From assembly GCF_947488515.1 (NCBI RefSeq), contig NZ_CANKZF010000003.1:496001-560000 (forward strand): DNA of 64,000 bases, given 5' to 3'. The translations under genes and the position numbers were made by a program. The notes beneath the pieces are model-generated. The model saw only the letters and a program-made list of their open reading frames with translations. It was not told the origin of the DNA and ran no database searches. Below, in pieces: positions 39,335 to 46,640 of the stretch; position 1 is the first letter of the stretch; every line of letters begins with the position of its first letter. This DNA is from an uncultured Nocardioides sp. GTDB lineage: Bacteria; Actinomycetota; Actinomycetes; Propionibacteriales; Nocardioidaceae.

Positions 39335-40408
39335 ATGCACGTGCGCAGCATCATGACGGCCCTGGCCGCCACGACCTTGACCCTGACCGTGGGCACGACC
39401 CTGGTCAGCAGTCCCGCCCACGCAGCGGGCGGCTCACGCACGCTGTCCGGGCCCGCCACCGGCGACTCCGACGTCTACCTCACCTACGTCGGGTGCGCCG
39501 ACCTGCTCGCCAACGCGACCGCGCCCGCCTCACGCATCAACCTCGGTCCCTACGCCGCCCCGCTCGGCCGCCGGTCGCTGGGCCTCGTCCCGACCGCCGC
39601 CGGCAGCGCGGCCGGCCCCTACTCCTCGTTCGACTCGCTCGCCGGGCTGGACTCGTCGGTCGCCGTCGCGGCCACCGGCGGCAGCTCGGGCGTCTCGTGG
39701 GTCATGGCCGTGAGCCGGCAGAGTCCCGCCGGCACCGCCTGGCGCGGGCGGGCGGCCGTGTCGGCCCCTGCCGGGTCCTGGACCACTGTGTCCTCCTCCG
39801 CACTCACCTACGACTGGGCACTCGTCGACCTCTCCTCGGGCGCCACCGTCGAGCGGGCCGGCTCCGCCACGCCGGCGCAGTTCGCCGCCGAGCACGGCGA
39901 CGGCCCCGGCTTCGCGGTCACCGGCTTCGGTTGCGACGGCAAGGCCTTCAACCTCGACGCCGTCCGGGCCTCCGGCTCGACCTTCGACTTCGAGGGCGTC
40001 TCGCTGTCGACGAGCGTCGCGGCCGGCAGGCAGCAGGTGAAGCCCGACGAGGAGGTCGAGCTCACCGGACGCGTCACCGACGGGTCCGGACGCCTCACGG
40101 GCGACCCGCTCGTCCTCGAGTCCCGCTCGCCCGGCGGCCAGTGGGCCCCGGTCGGCAAGCCGGTCCTCGCTTCGCGCGACGGCATCGCGCGGGTCGTCGT
40201 ACCCGTTGCGGAGACGACCGAGTTCCGCTGGCACCGTCCGGAGAGCCAGTACGCCGACGAGGGCTGGTCGGACGTCGTCACCGTGACCGTCGACAAGCCG
40301 CAGGAGACGCAGCCCGGCGACCAGCAGACCCAGCAGCAGACCCAGCAGCCGGACGGTCAGCAGCAACAGCAGCCGGAGCAGCAGCCGTCGGAGACCTCCG
40401 GGCCGTAG
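39335..40408 (+). CDS. secreted protein with Gln-rich C-terminus, function unknown
   Basis: A 357-residue exported protein. The signal peptide is MHVRSIMTALAATTLTLTVG and the following residues, with probable cleavage after SPAHA near residue 30. The middle part (about 35-220) has two cysteines, YVGCADLL and GFGCDGKAF, and looks like a beta-rich domain. Residues about 225-310 (VKPDEEVELTGRVTDGSGRL and following) resemble the bacterial Ig-like fold seen in cell-surface proteins. The last about 45 residues are low-complexity Q/T/P. Shine-Dalgarno GGGAGCAGGA before ATG 39335. No specific family recognised. Confidence 0.78.
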   Translation: MHVRSIMTALAATTLTLTVGTTLVSSPAHAAGGSRTLSGPATGDSDVYLTYVGCADLLANATAPASRINLGPYAAPLGRRSLGLVPTAAGSAAGPYSSFDSLAGLDSSVAVAATGGSSGVSWVMAVSRQSPAGTAWRGRAAVSAPAGSWTTVSSSALTYDWALVDLSSGATVERAGSATPAQFAAEHGDGPGFAVTGFGCDGKAFNLDAVRASGSTFDFEGVSLSTSVAAGRQQVKPDEEVELTGRVTDGSGRLTGDPLVLESRSPGGQWAPVGKPVLASRDGIARVVVPVAETTEFRWHRPESQYADEGWSDVVTVTVDKPQETQPGDQQTQQQTQQPDGQQQQQPEQQPSETSGP

Positions 40409-40452
40409 TCGACCTCGTTCGCCACGCCGGAGGCGACTGCGTCGCTTCCGAC

Positions 40453-40458
40453 TAGGCT
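40453..40458 (+). promoter_or_regulatory. -10 box TAGGCT of a leaderless promoter
   Basis: TAGGCT ends 7 nt before ATG 40466 of the LigD-type polymerase. Confidence 0.55.
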
Positions 40459-40465
40459 CCTCGAC

Positions 40466-41440
40466 ATGGCGTCGCCGTTCACCGAGATCGAGGTCGACGA
40501 CCGCGTCGTCAAGGTCACCAACCCCGACCGCGTCTACTTCCCGCCCACCGACGCGGCGCCCAGCGGCGCGACCAAACTCGACCTGGTCGAGTACTACCTC
40601 GCCGTCGGCGACGGGATCGTGAACGCGCTCTTCGAGCGTCCGTGCATGCTGCACCGCTTCCCCAAGGGCCTGGCGGGCGACAAGGTGCACCAGAAGCGCC
40701 TGCCGGCCGGAGCACCCGAGTGGGTCGAGACCGTCCAGCTGTTCTTCCCGCGGTGGAAGCGCACCGCCGACGAGCTGTGCGTGACCGAGCTGGCGAGCGT
40801 CGTCTGGGCGGTGCAGATGTCGACGGTCGAGTTCCACCCGTGGAACAGCCGGCGCTCCGACACCGAGAAGCCCGACGAGTGGCGCATCGACCTCGACCCG
40901 GGTCCCGGGTGCGACTGGTCCACCGTGCAGCGGGTCGCCCACATCACCCACGAGGTGCTCGACGAGCTCGGTGCCGTCGGCTTCCCCAAGACCAGCGGCG
41001 GGTCGGGGATGCACGTCTACGTGCGGATCCCGCCCGACCACGGCTTCCAGGACGTACGCCGCGGCGCGCTGGCGTTCGCACGCGAGGTCGAGCGGCGGGC
41101 CGGGGGAGAGGTCACGACGGCGTGGTGGCGCAAGGACCGAGACCCCTCGCAGCTGTTCGTCGACTACAACCAGAACGCGCGCGACCACACGATCGCCGCC
41201 GCCTACTCGGTCCGGGGCGTGCCCGAGGCCCGGGTGTCGGCGCCGATCCGCTGGGACGAGGTCGACGACTGCGTGCCCGACGACTTCACCATCTTCACGA
41301 TGCCCCAGCGGTTCGCGGAGATCGGCGACCTGCACGCGGCCATCGACGACAAGCCGTTCGACATCGCCCCGCTGCTCGAGTGGGCGGCCCGCGACGATGA
41401 CGAGGGCGCCGAGGCGCCGCCGGAGCCCGAGGAGTCCTAG
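40466..41440 (+). CDS. stand-alone LigD-type DNA polymerase domain (primase-polymerase)
   Basis: A 324-residue archaeo-eukaryotic-primase-type polymerase. Family segments are KVTNPDRVYFPP, LDLVEYYLAVGD, CMLHRFPKG, the metal-binding WRIDLDPGPGCDWSTV (two Asp), GFPKTSGGSGMHVYVR and LFVDYNQNARDHTIAAAYSV, where a third Asp and the DHT motif bind metal and nucleotide. No ligase or nuclease domain is attached, as in mycobacterial PolD1/PolD2-type proteins. It can be expected to add ribonucleotides to short gaps or breaks. No Ku or ATP-dependent ligase gene is in the window. An acidic tail of about 15 residues ends the protein. Confidence 0.92.
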   Translation: MASPFTEIEVDDRVVKVTNPDRVYFPPTDAAPSGATKLDLVEYYLAVGDGIVNALFERPCMLHRFPKGLAGDKVHQKRLPAGAPEWVETVQLFFPRWKRTADELCVTELASVVWAVQMSTVEFHPWNSRRSDTEKPDEWRIDLDPGPGCDWSTVQRVAHITHEVLDELGAVGFPKTSGGSGMHVYVRIPPDHGFQDVRRGALAFAREVERRAGGEVTTAWWRKDRDPSQLFVDYNQNARDHTIAAAYSVRGVPEARVSAPIRWDEVDDCVPDDFTIFTMPQRFAEIGDLHAAIDDKPFDIAPLLEWAARDDDEGAEAPPEPEES

Positions 41441-41513
41441 CGGTCGACCCGGGCCGGCGAGGCGCCACAGCCGGCGCACAGGTCGTCCTCATCGTCCTCT
41501 CACGCACGCGCCC

Positions 41514-41519
41514 TAGCCT
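41514..41519 (+). promoter_or_regulatory. -10 box TAGCCT of a leaderless promoter
   Basis: TAGCCT ends 6 nt before ATG 41526. Confidence 0.55.
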
Positions 41520-41525
41520 CGGGCC

Positions 41526-42473
41526 ATGCAGCACAACAGGTCGGCCCAGCCGCGCACCGGTCGGGTCGCAGTCGTCGTCAACACCGCAGCCCGCCGCGGG
41601 GCGCGAGCGCTCCCGCTCGTGGAGGCAGCAGTTCGCGGTGTGTCGGACGACGTGACGGTGCACCCCGTGCACGGCGGGCTCGAGCTCCTCGAGGCGCTGG
41701 CGGTCGCCGTCGAGTCCGAGCCCGACCTGCTCGTGGTCGGTGGGGGCGACGGCACGATCGGCTGCGCGGCCGCCATGGTCGCGCACTCGAGCACCGGGCT
41801 CGGCGTCCTGCCGCTCGGGACCGCCAACGACTTCGCCCGCACGCTCGGGATCCCCGACGACCTGGCGGCGGCGGTCGACACGCTGGTGCACGGCCGCGTC
41901 GTCGACGTCGACCTCGGGCGGGTCGACGGGCGCGCCTACCTCAACGTGGCCTCGGTCGGACTCTCCGTCGCCGTCACCCAGAGGCTGACCCCGGCGCTGA
42001 AGCAGCGGCTCGGCCGCTTCGCCTACCCGGCGGCCACCCTGGCGGCGTACCGGTCCCACCGGCCGTTCGCCGCCCGCCTCGAGCTCGACGACGGCACCAC
42101 CCTCGAGCTCGCCGACCTCATGCAGGTCGCCGTCGGCAACGGGCGGCACTACGGCGGCGGGCTCACCGTCGCGCCGGACGCCTCGATCGACGACCACCTC
42201 CTCGACGTGTACGCCGTCGAGCAGGGCCGGCTGCGCGACCACCTCTCGGTCGCGCGGCTGCTCCGGACCGGCCACCTCGTCGAGCACGACCGGGTGCACC
42301 ACCTCACCACCCGGCGCCTGCGCCTGGTCACCGACGAGCCGCTCCCGGTCAACCTCGACGGCGAGATCGCGGCAACGACCACGGCGACGTTCGAGGTCGA
42401 CCGCAACGCGCTCCACGTCGTCGTACCCGTCGGGAGCAGTGCCGCGCGTCTCGACGGTCCGGGGAGTCACTAG
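41526..42473 (+). CDS. diacylglycerol kinase-family lipid kinase
   Basis: A 315-residue kinase of the YegS/DagK type. The nucleotide-binding motif is LLVVGGGDGTIGCAAAMV (about 71-88), followed by LGVLPLGTANDFARTLGIP, which matches the family PLGTxNDFA motif. AVGNGRHYGGGLTVAPDASIDD in the C-terminal beta-sandwich is the family GNxxxxGGG motif. The lipid acceptor is not known. In this window the next gene, rpe, uses the TAG stop of this gene as part of its -10 box. Confidence 0.92.
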   Translation: MQHNRSAQPRTGRVAVVVNTAARRGARALPLVEAAVRGVSDDVTVHPVHGGLELLEALAVAVESEPDLLVVGGGDGTIGCAAAMVAHSSTGLGVLPLGTANDFARTLGIPDDLAAAVDTLVHGRVVDVDLGRVDGRAYLNVASVGLSVAVTQRLTPALKQRLGRFAYPAATLAAYRSHRPFAARLELDDGTTLELADLMQVAVGNGRHYGGGLTVAPDASIDDHLLDVYAVEQGRLRDHLSVARLLRTGHLVEHDRVHHLTTRRLRLVTDEPLPVNLDGEIAATTTATFEVDRNALHVVVPVGSSAARLDGPGSH

Positions 42474-42476
42474 GCT
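42471..42476 (+). promoter_or_regulatory. -10 box TAGGCT of rpe, fused to the upstream stop codon
   Basis: The TAG at 42471-42473 is the lipid kinase stop codon and at the same time the first three bases of TAGGCT, which ends 6 nt before the rpe GTG. Confidence 0.6.
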
Positions 42477-42482
42477 CGCCCT

Positions 42483-43145
42483 GTGGGCATCCAGATCACG
42501 CCGAGCATCCTCAACGCCGACCTGTCGCGCCTCGCCGACGAGGTGGCCCGGATCCCCAGTGCCGACTGGGTGCACGTGGACGTCATGGACAACCACTTCG
42601 TGCCCAACCTGACCCTCGGCCTGCCCGTCGTCGAGGCACTCAGCAAGCACGCCTCCCAACCCATCGACGCGCACCTGATGATCGAGGACGCCGACAGGTG
42701 GGCACCGGCCTACGCCGAGGCGGGGTGCGGGTCTGTCACGTTCCACGCGGAGGCGGCCAAGGCGCCGGTGCGGCTCGCCCGCGAGATCCGGTCGCAGGGC
42801 GCCCGCGCGTCGATGGCACTCAAGCCCGCGACACCGATCGAGCCCTACGAGGCGCTGCTGCCCGAGCTCGACATGGTGCTCATCATGACCGTCGAACCCG
42901 GCTTCGGCGGCCAGAAGTTCCTCGACCTGTGCCTGCCCAAGATCCGCACCGCCCGCGAGCTCATGCGCAAGCACGGCGTCGAGACCTGGCTGCAGGTCGA
43001 CGGTGGCGTGTCGCTGGAGACCATCGAGCGGTGCGCCGAGGCCGGGGCCGACGTCTTCGTCGCGGGCTCGGCCGTCTACTCCGCCGACGACCCCGACGCG
43101 ATGGTGGCCGAGCTGCGGGCGAAGGCGGCGGCGGCCGCGTCGTGA
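42483..43145 (+). CDS. rpe: ribulose-phosphate 3-epimerase
   Basis: A 220-residue TIM-barrel enzyme that interconverts ribulose 5-phosphate and xylulose 5-phosphate in the pentose phosphate pathway. ITPSILNADLSRLADEV, HVDVMDNHFVPNLTLG (metal and catalytic Asp), DAHLMIEDADRW, the catalytic loop TVEPGFGGQKFLD and QVDGGVSLETIERC are intact. GTG 42483 with a leaderless promoter. The stop overlaps the second YjbR gene (GTGA). Confidence 0.96.
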   Translation: MGIQITPSILNADLSRLADEVARIPSADWVHVDVMDNHFVPNLTLGLPVVEALSKHASQPIDAHLMIEDADRWAPAYAEAGCGSVTFHAEAAKAPVRLAREIRSQGARASMALKPATPIEPYEALLPELDMVLIMTVEPGFGGQKFLDLCLPKIRTARELMRKHGVETWLQVDGGVSLETIERCAEAGADVFVAGSAVYSADDPDAMVAELRAKAAAAAS

Positions 43146-43555
43146 GTCGCCCGGCGACGGTCGACGACATCCACGCGACCGCGCGTGCGATGCCGCACGT
43201 GAGCGTCGTACGCCCGGAGAAGAACCCCGTCTACCAAGTGGGCAGCAAGTCGTTCGTGTTCTTCCGCACGCCACGACCCGACGCGGTGGACCCCGAGACG
43301 GGGGAGCGCTACGACGACGTCGTGGTCATCTGGGTCGGCTCCGAGGGGGACAAGCAGGCGCTGCTGCAGGACGAACGGCTGCCGTTCTTCACGACGCCGC
43401 ACTTCGACGGCCACGCGTCGGTGCTGCTGCGCACGTCCCGGGTGGGGGAGATCGAGCGGGAGGAGCTCGTCGAGGTGATCGAGGAGGCCTGGCTCGCGCA
43501 GGCCTCGGACCGTCGCGGACGCGCCTGGCTCGCATCGCGGGACCTCGAGCCGTAG
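43142..43555 (+). CDS. MmcQ/YjbR-family DNA-binding-like protein, copy 2
   Basis: A 137-residue paralogue of the protein at 37377-37790. The shared pattern includes MSRPA at the start, VDPETGERYDDVVVI, GDKQALLQDERLPFFTTPHFDGHASVLLR and the C-terminal helix IEREELVEVIEEAWLAQA. By eye the two are alike in length and block order but differ widely in the N-terminal third (ARAMPHVSVVRPEKNPVYQV here). GTG 43142 overlaps rpe by 4 bp, as copy 1 overlaps fmt. Function unknown. Confidence 0.85.
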   Translation: MSRPATVDDIHATARAMPHVSVVRPEKNPVYQVGSKSFVFFRTPRPDAVDPETGERYDDVVVIWVGSEGDKQALLQDERLPFFTTPHFDGHASVLLRTSRVGEIEREELVEVIEEAWLAQASDRRGRAWLASRDLEP

Positions 43556-43566
43556 GGACCGTTCCG

Positions 43567-43572
43567 TAGGTT
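43567..43572 (+). promoter_or_regulatory. -10 box TAGGTT of a leaderless promoter
   Basis: TAGGTT ends 6 nt before ATG 43579. Confidence 0.55.
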
Positions 43573-43578
43573 GGGTGC

Positions 43579-44043
43579 ATGACCGAGTCCGTGTGGGACT
43601 ACCCCCGCCCGCCGCGGGTGGAGCCGAGCAGCGAGCACGTCGTGGTGACCCACGGTGGGCTCGTCGTCGCCGACACCACCGCGAGCGTGCGGGTGCTGGA
43701 GACCAGCCACCCGCCGACGTACTACCTGCCGGCCGCCGACTTCGCCGAGGGGGTGCTCCGCCCGGGGCAGGGCGCCTCGTGGTGCGAGTGGAAGGGGCAG
43801 GCGGCCTACTACGACCTCGTGGTCGGCGACGAGGTGCTCCCGGCCGTGGCGTGGACCTACCCGACGCCCTCGAAGGGCTTCGAGTCGCTGGTCGGCCACG
43901 TCGCGCTCTACCCGGGCCGGGTCGACCGCTGCACCGTCGACGACGAGGTGGTCCAACCCCAGCCGGGCAGCTTCTACGGTGGCTGGATCACGTCGCGGGT
44001 CACCGGACCGTTCAAGGGTGGACCGGGCTCCAGCGGCTGGTAG
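43579..44043 (+). CDS. DUF427 domain protein
   Basis: A 154-residue cytoplasmic protein of the DUF427 family. Conserved blocks are HVVVTHGGLVVADTTASVRVLETSHPPTYYLP (as a whole the N-terminal beta region), CEWKGQAAYYDLVVG and VAWTYPTPSKGFESLVGHVALYP, ending in DDEVVQPQPGSFYGGW. The family is common in actinomycetes and fungi; no activity is assigned. It is leaderless and monocistronic, convergent with a small hypothetical gene. Confidence 0.88.
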   Translation: MTESVWDYPRPPRVEPSSEHVVVTHGGLVVADTTASVRVLETSHPPTYYLPAADFAEGVLRPGQGASWCEWKGQAAYYDLVVGDEVLPAVAWTYPTPSKGFESLVGHVALYPGRVDRCTVDDEVVQPQPGSFYGGWITSRVTGPFKGGPGSSGW

Positions 44044-44067
44044 CCGCGCGCCCGGCCCGGGCCCTGT

Positions 44068-44436
44068 TCAGTGCAGCCCGCGGTCGTTGACCTGCTGGCT
44101 GCGGAGGTGGGACCCGTGCCGCGCGTGGTCGTCGACCCGTCGCTGGTCGGCCACCAGCGTCTCGCCCTCGAGCTGGTCGGCCCGCGTCTGCACCCGCTCG
44201 AGGCGCGCGCTCCAGGTGTCGACGTCGCGTGCCACGTCGTCCAGGCGCGCCGCCGGCAGCACGATCGCGTCCCCCTCGCTCCGGATGCCCGGCTCGGCCG
44301 ACGCCAGCCCCTCCGCCTCGTACGCCGTCAGCGGCCGGGTCAGCCTGATCCGGACGGGATAGGTCTCGTGGTCCACGTCGGCCGGGTCCACCGCGAGCTC
44401 CACGATCCCGAGTGCCGGCCTGTGCCTGCGTGTCAT
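44068..44436 (-). CDS. hypothetical protein
   Basis: A 122-residue protein with no recognised domain. The N-terminal half (LGIVELAVDPADVDHETYPVRI, then RLTRPLTAYEAEGLAS) could form a small alpha/beta unit; the C-terminal half is a charged helix (LDDVARDVDTWSARLERVQT and following) likely to be a coiled coil. ATG 44436 (MTRRHRPALG). Coding bias is in keeping with the neighbours, but without homology the start and even the expression are uncertain. Confidence 0.6.
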   Translation of the reverse strand: MTRRHRPALGIVELAVDPADVDHETYPVRIRLTRPLTAYEAEGLASAEPGIRSEGDAIVLPAARLDDVARDVDTWSARLERVQTRADQLEGETLVADQRRVDDHARHGSHLRSQQVNDRGLH

Positions 44437-44509
44437 CTGCGTCGTCCCCTCAACCGGGACCGGGGTGGCCCCGCTCCTTCGAGTCGAGCACCGTGGGGAC
44501 GGCGGCGTC

Positions 44510-44529
44510 CATGGGGTCCGCACCCCATG
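44510..44529 (-). terminator. hairpin after the DUF5703 gene
   Basis: CATGGGG and CCCCATG pair around TCCGCA, 14 bp past the stop of the minus-strand DUF5703-like gene. It is a probable terminator in the 107-bp gap before the hypothetical gene. Confidence 0.6.
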
Positions 44530-44543
44530 CCGGTCGGACGGGT

Positions 44544-44771
44544 TCAGCCGGCGAAGAGCGTCAGCCGCTGCCGGATGATCTTGCGGCGCAGCACCACGCG
44601 TCGCTTGCCGTCGTTGCCGATGCGGAGCCGGTCGAGCTCCCAGCCGCCGTGCTCGGCGCGCTCGACGAGCACGCGGGTGACGACGTTGCGGGAGAAGTCC
44701 TTGGGCAGCACGAGCGTCTCGAACTCCCACTCCACCCCCCGGCCCGGTGGGCGGCGCTGGATCCTGGCCAT
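44544..44771 (-). CDS. DUF5703-like small protein
   Basis: A 75-residue basic protein: VEWEFETLVLPKDFSRNVVT and RVLVERAEHGGWELDRLRIG followed by RRVVLRRKIIRQR. This block order matches the short DUF5703 proteins of actinomycetes as far as I recall; function unknown. ATG 44771 with a GAGGAGAGAGGGA ribosome-binding region. It lies 32 bp downstream of an aldo/keto reductase gene on the same strand and is probably cotranscribed. Confidence 0.78.
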   Translation of the reverse strand: MARIQRRPPGRGVEWEFETLVLPKDFSRNVVTRVLVERAEHGGWELDRLRIGNDGKRRVVLRRKIIRQRLTLFAG

Positions 44772-44803
44772 CGTCTCTCCCTCTCTCCTCGAAGGGGTGC
44801 GGT

Positions 44804-45751
44804 TCAGTCTGCCGACACGTCGTCGAGGGCGTCGACGATCTCCGGCGGCAGGGTCAGCTCCTCGATGCCGAGCGCTCCCTTGAGCTGCGCGGCCGTGCGG
44901 GCACCGACGATCGGGGCGGCGACGCCGGGCCGGTCGCGTACCCACACGAGCGAGACCTCCAGCGGCGACCAGCCGAGACCGTCGCCGGCGCGCGCGACGC
45001 CCTCCACGATCCCGCGGCCGCGCTCGTCGAGGTAGGCCCCGACGAACCCGGCGAAGTGCTCGGTGGCGGCGCGCGAGTCCGACGGGGTGCCGGTGCGGTA
45101 CTTCCCGGTGAGCACGCCGCGGCCGAGGGGCGACCAGGGGAGGACCCCGAGCCCGAGCGCCTGGGCGGCCGGGACGACCTCGTGCTCGACGTGGCGGTTG
45201 AGGAGCGAGTACTCGACCTGCGTGGACGCCAGCGGCACCCGCCCGGGGACGGCCCGCTGCCAGGTCGCGGCCTGCGCGGTCTGCCATCCGGTGTAGTTGG
45301 AGACGCCGACGTAGGACGCGCGGCCCGAGGTGACGGCGAGGTCGAGGGCGCTGAGCGTCTCCTCGACCGGGGTCTCGTCGGTCCACACGTGGACCTGCCA
45401 GAGGTCGACGTGGTCGACCCCGAGCCGCTTCAGCGAGGCGTCGAGGGTGGTCAGCAGGCTTCCGCGGGAGGTGTCGGTGACCCGTGCGCCCGTACGCCGG
45501 TGGATGCCCGCCTTGGTCGCGAGGACCACCTCGTCGCGGGCGACGACGTCGCCGATGAGCGTGCCGATCAGCTCCTCGCTCGCACCGTCGCCGTAGCCGG
45601 CCGCGGTGTCGACCAGGGTGCCCCCGGCCTCGGCGAAGGCGATCAGCTGGTCGCGCGCCTCGTGCTCGTCGGTGTCACGGCCCCAGGTCATCGTGCCGAG
45701 GCCGAGCCGGGAGACCTTGAGCCCGGTCGCGCCGAGGGAACGCTGCTGCAT
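44804..45751 (-). CDS. aldo/keto reductase
   Basis: A 315-residue NADPH-dependent oxidoreductase with the AKR barrel. The catalytic Asp-Tyr pair is in LVDTAAGYGDGASEE (about 50-64), the Lys in EVVLATKAGI and the His in LWQVHVWTDETP. NADP contacts appear as GVSNYTGWQTA, PWSPLGRGVLTGKY and IVGARTAAQLKGAL. The match is to the YhdN/YdbC-like group; substrates are unknown. ATG 45751 is preceded by TACCCT (45764-45759), 7 nt away, on the minus strand, so it may be leaderless. Confidence 0.9.
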   Translation of the reverse strand: MQQRSLGATGLKVSRLGLGTMTWGRDTDEHEARDQLIAFAEAGGTLVDTAAGYGDGASEELIGTLIGDVVARDEVVLATKAGIHRRTGARVTDTSRGSLLTTLDASLKRLGVDHVDLWQVHVWTDETPVEETLSALDLAVTSGRASYVGVSNYTGWQTAQAATWQRAVPGRVPLASTQVEYSLLNRHVEHEVVPAAQALGLGVLPWSPLGRGVLTGKYRTGTPSDSRAATEHFAGFVGAYLDERGRGIVEGVARAGDGLGWSPLEVSLVWVRDRPGVAAPIVGARTAAQLKGALGIEELTLPPEIVDALDDVSAD

Positions 45752-45801
45752 GGTGGTGAGGGTAGCCACGGGTGGTGCGCGGACCGCACGGGACGCGCCC
45801 G

Positions 45802-45807
45802 TAGGCT
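45802..45807 (+). promoter_or_regulatory. -10 box TAGGCT of uppP
   Basis: TAGGCT ends 8 nt before GTG 45816. The aldo/keto reductase promoter is 38 bp away on the other strand. Confidence 0.5.
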
Positions 45808-45815
45808 CACGCCCT

Positions 45816-46640
45816 GTGATCGATCTCCTCAAGGCAGTGGTCCTCGGCGTCATCCAGGGGCTGACCGAGTTCCTGCCGATCTCGAGCAGCGCGCACCTGC
45901 GGATCTTTCCCGAGCTGTTCGGCTGGGGGGACCCGGGGGCGGCGTTCACGGCCGTCATCCAGATCGGCACCGAGCTCGCCGTGCTGATCTACTTCCGCAA
46001 GGACATCTGGCGCATCGGCAGCGCGTGGGTGCGCTCGCTGTTCAAGGCGGAGTACCGCGGCACGCTCGACGCGCGGATGGGCTGGTACATCATCATCGGC
46101 TCGCTGCCGATCGTGGTGCTCGGCGTGCTTCTCAAGGACGTCATCGAGCGGGACTTCCGCAACCTGTGGATCACTGGCACGACGCTGATCGTGATGGGAA
46201 TCGTCCTCGGCATCGCCGACCGCGTCGGGCGCACCGACCGGACGCTGGGCAAGCTCACGCTGAGGGACGCGGTGCTGATGGGCCTCGCGCAGGCGCTCGC
46301 CCTGGTCCCCGGCGTCTCGCGCTCGGGCGCCACGATCTCCATGGGCCGCTTCCTCGGCTTCGACCGTGAGGCCGCGACCCGCTTCGCCTTCCTCCTCGCG
46401 ATCCCCGCGGTCGTCGGCGCCGGGCTCTTCGAGCTCAAGGAGATCCCGCACGGCCACAACGACTTCGGGTGGGGTCCCACCATCACCGCCACGGTGGTCT
46501 CGTTCGTCGTCGGCTACGCCGCCATCGCCTGGCTGCTGCGCTACGTCAGCACGAACTCCTACACGCCCTTCGTGATCTACCGGATCCTGCTCGGCGCGGG
46601 CACGCTCATCCTGCTCGGAGCCGGCGTGCTGACCGCCTGA
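45816..46640 (+). CDS. uppP: undecaprenyl-diphosphatase (BacA/UppP)
   Basis: A 274-residue inner-membrane enzyme that dephosphorylates undecaprenyl diphosphate, recycling the cell-wall lipid carrier and giving bacitracin tolerance. The two inverted active-site motifs are GLTEFLPISSSAHL (about 15-28) and ALVPGVSRSGATISMGRFLG (about 164-183); both are intact. There are about 8 membrane segments. GTG 45816 is chosen from the -10 spacing and the family start MxxxLKAVVLGVIQG. The last 35 bp overlap the 3' end of the convergent MFS gene. Confidence 0.95.
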   Translation: MIDLLKAVVLGVIQGLTEFLPISSSAHLRIFPELFGWGDPGAAFTAVIQIGTELAVLIYFRKDIWRIGSAWVRSLFKAEYRGTLDARMGWYIIIGSLPIVVLGVLLKDVIERDFRNLWITGTTLIVMGIVLGIADRVGRTDRTLGKLTLRDAVLMGLAQALALVPGVSRSGATISMGRFLGFDREAATRFAFLLAIPAVVGAGLFELKEIPHGHNDFGWGPTITATVVSFVVGYAAIAWLLRYVSTNSYTPFVIYRILLGAGTLILLGAGVLTA

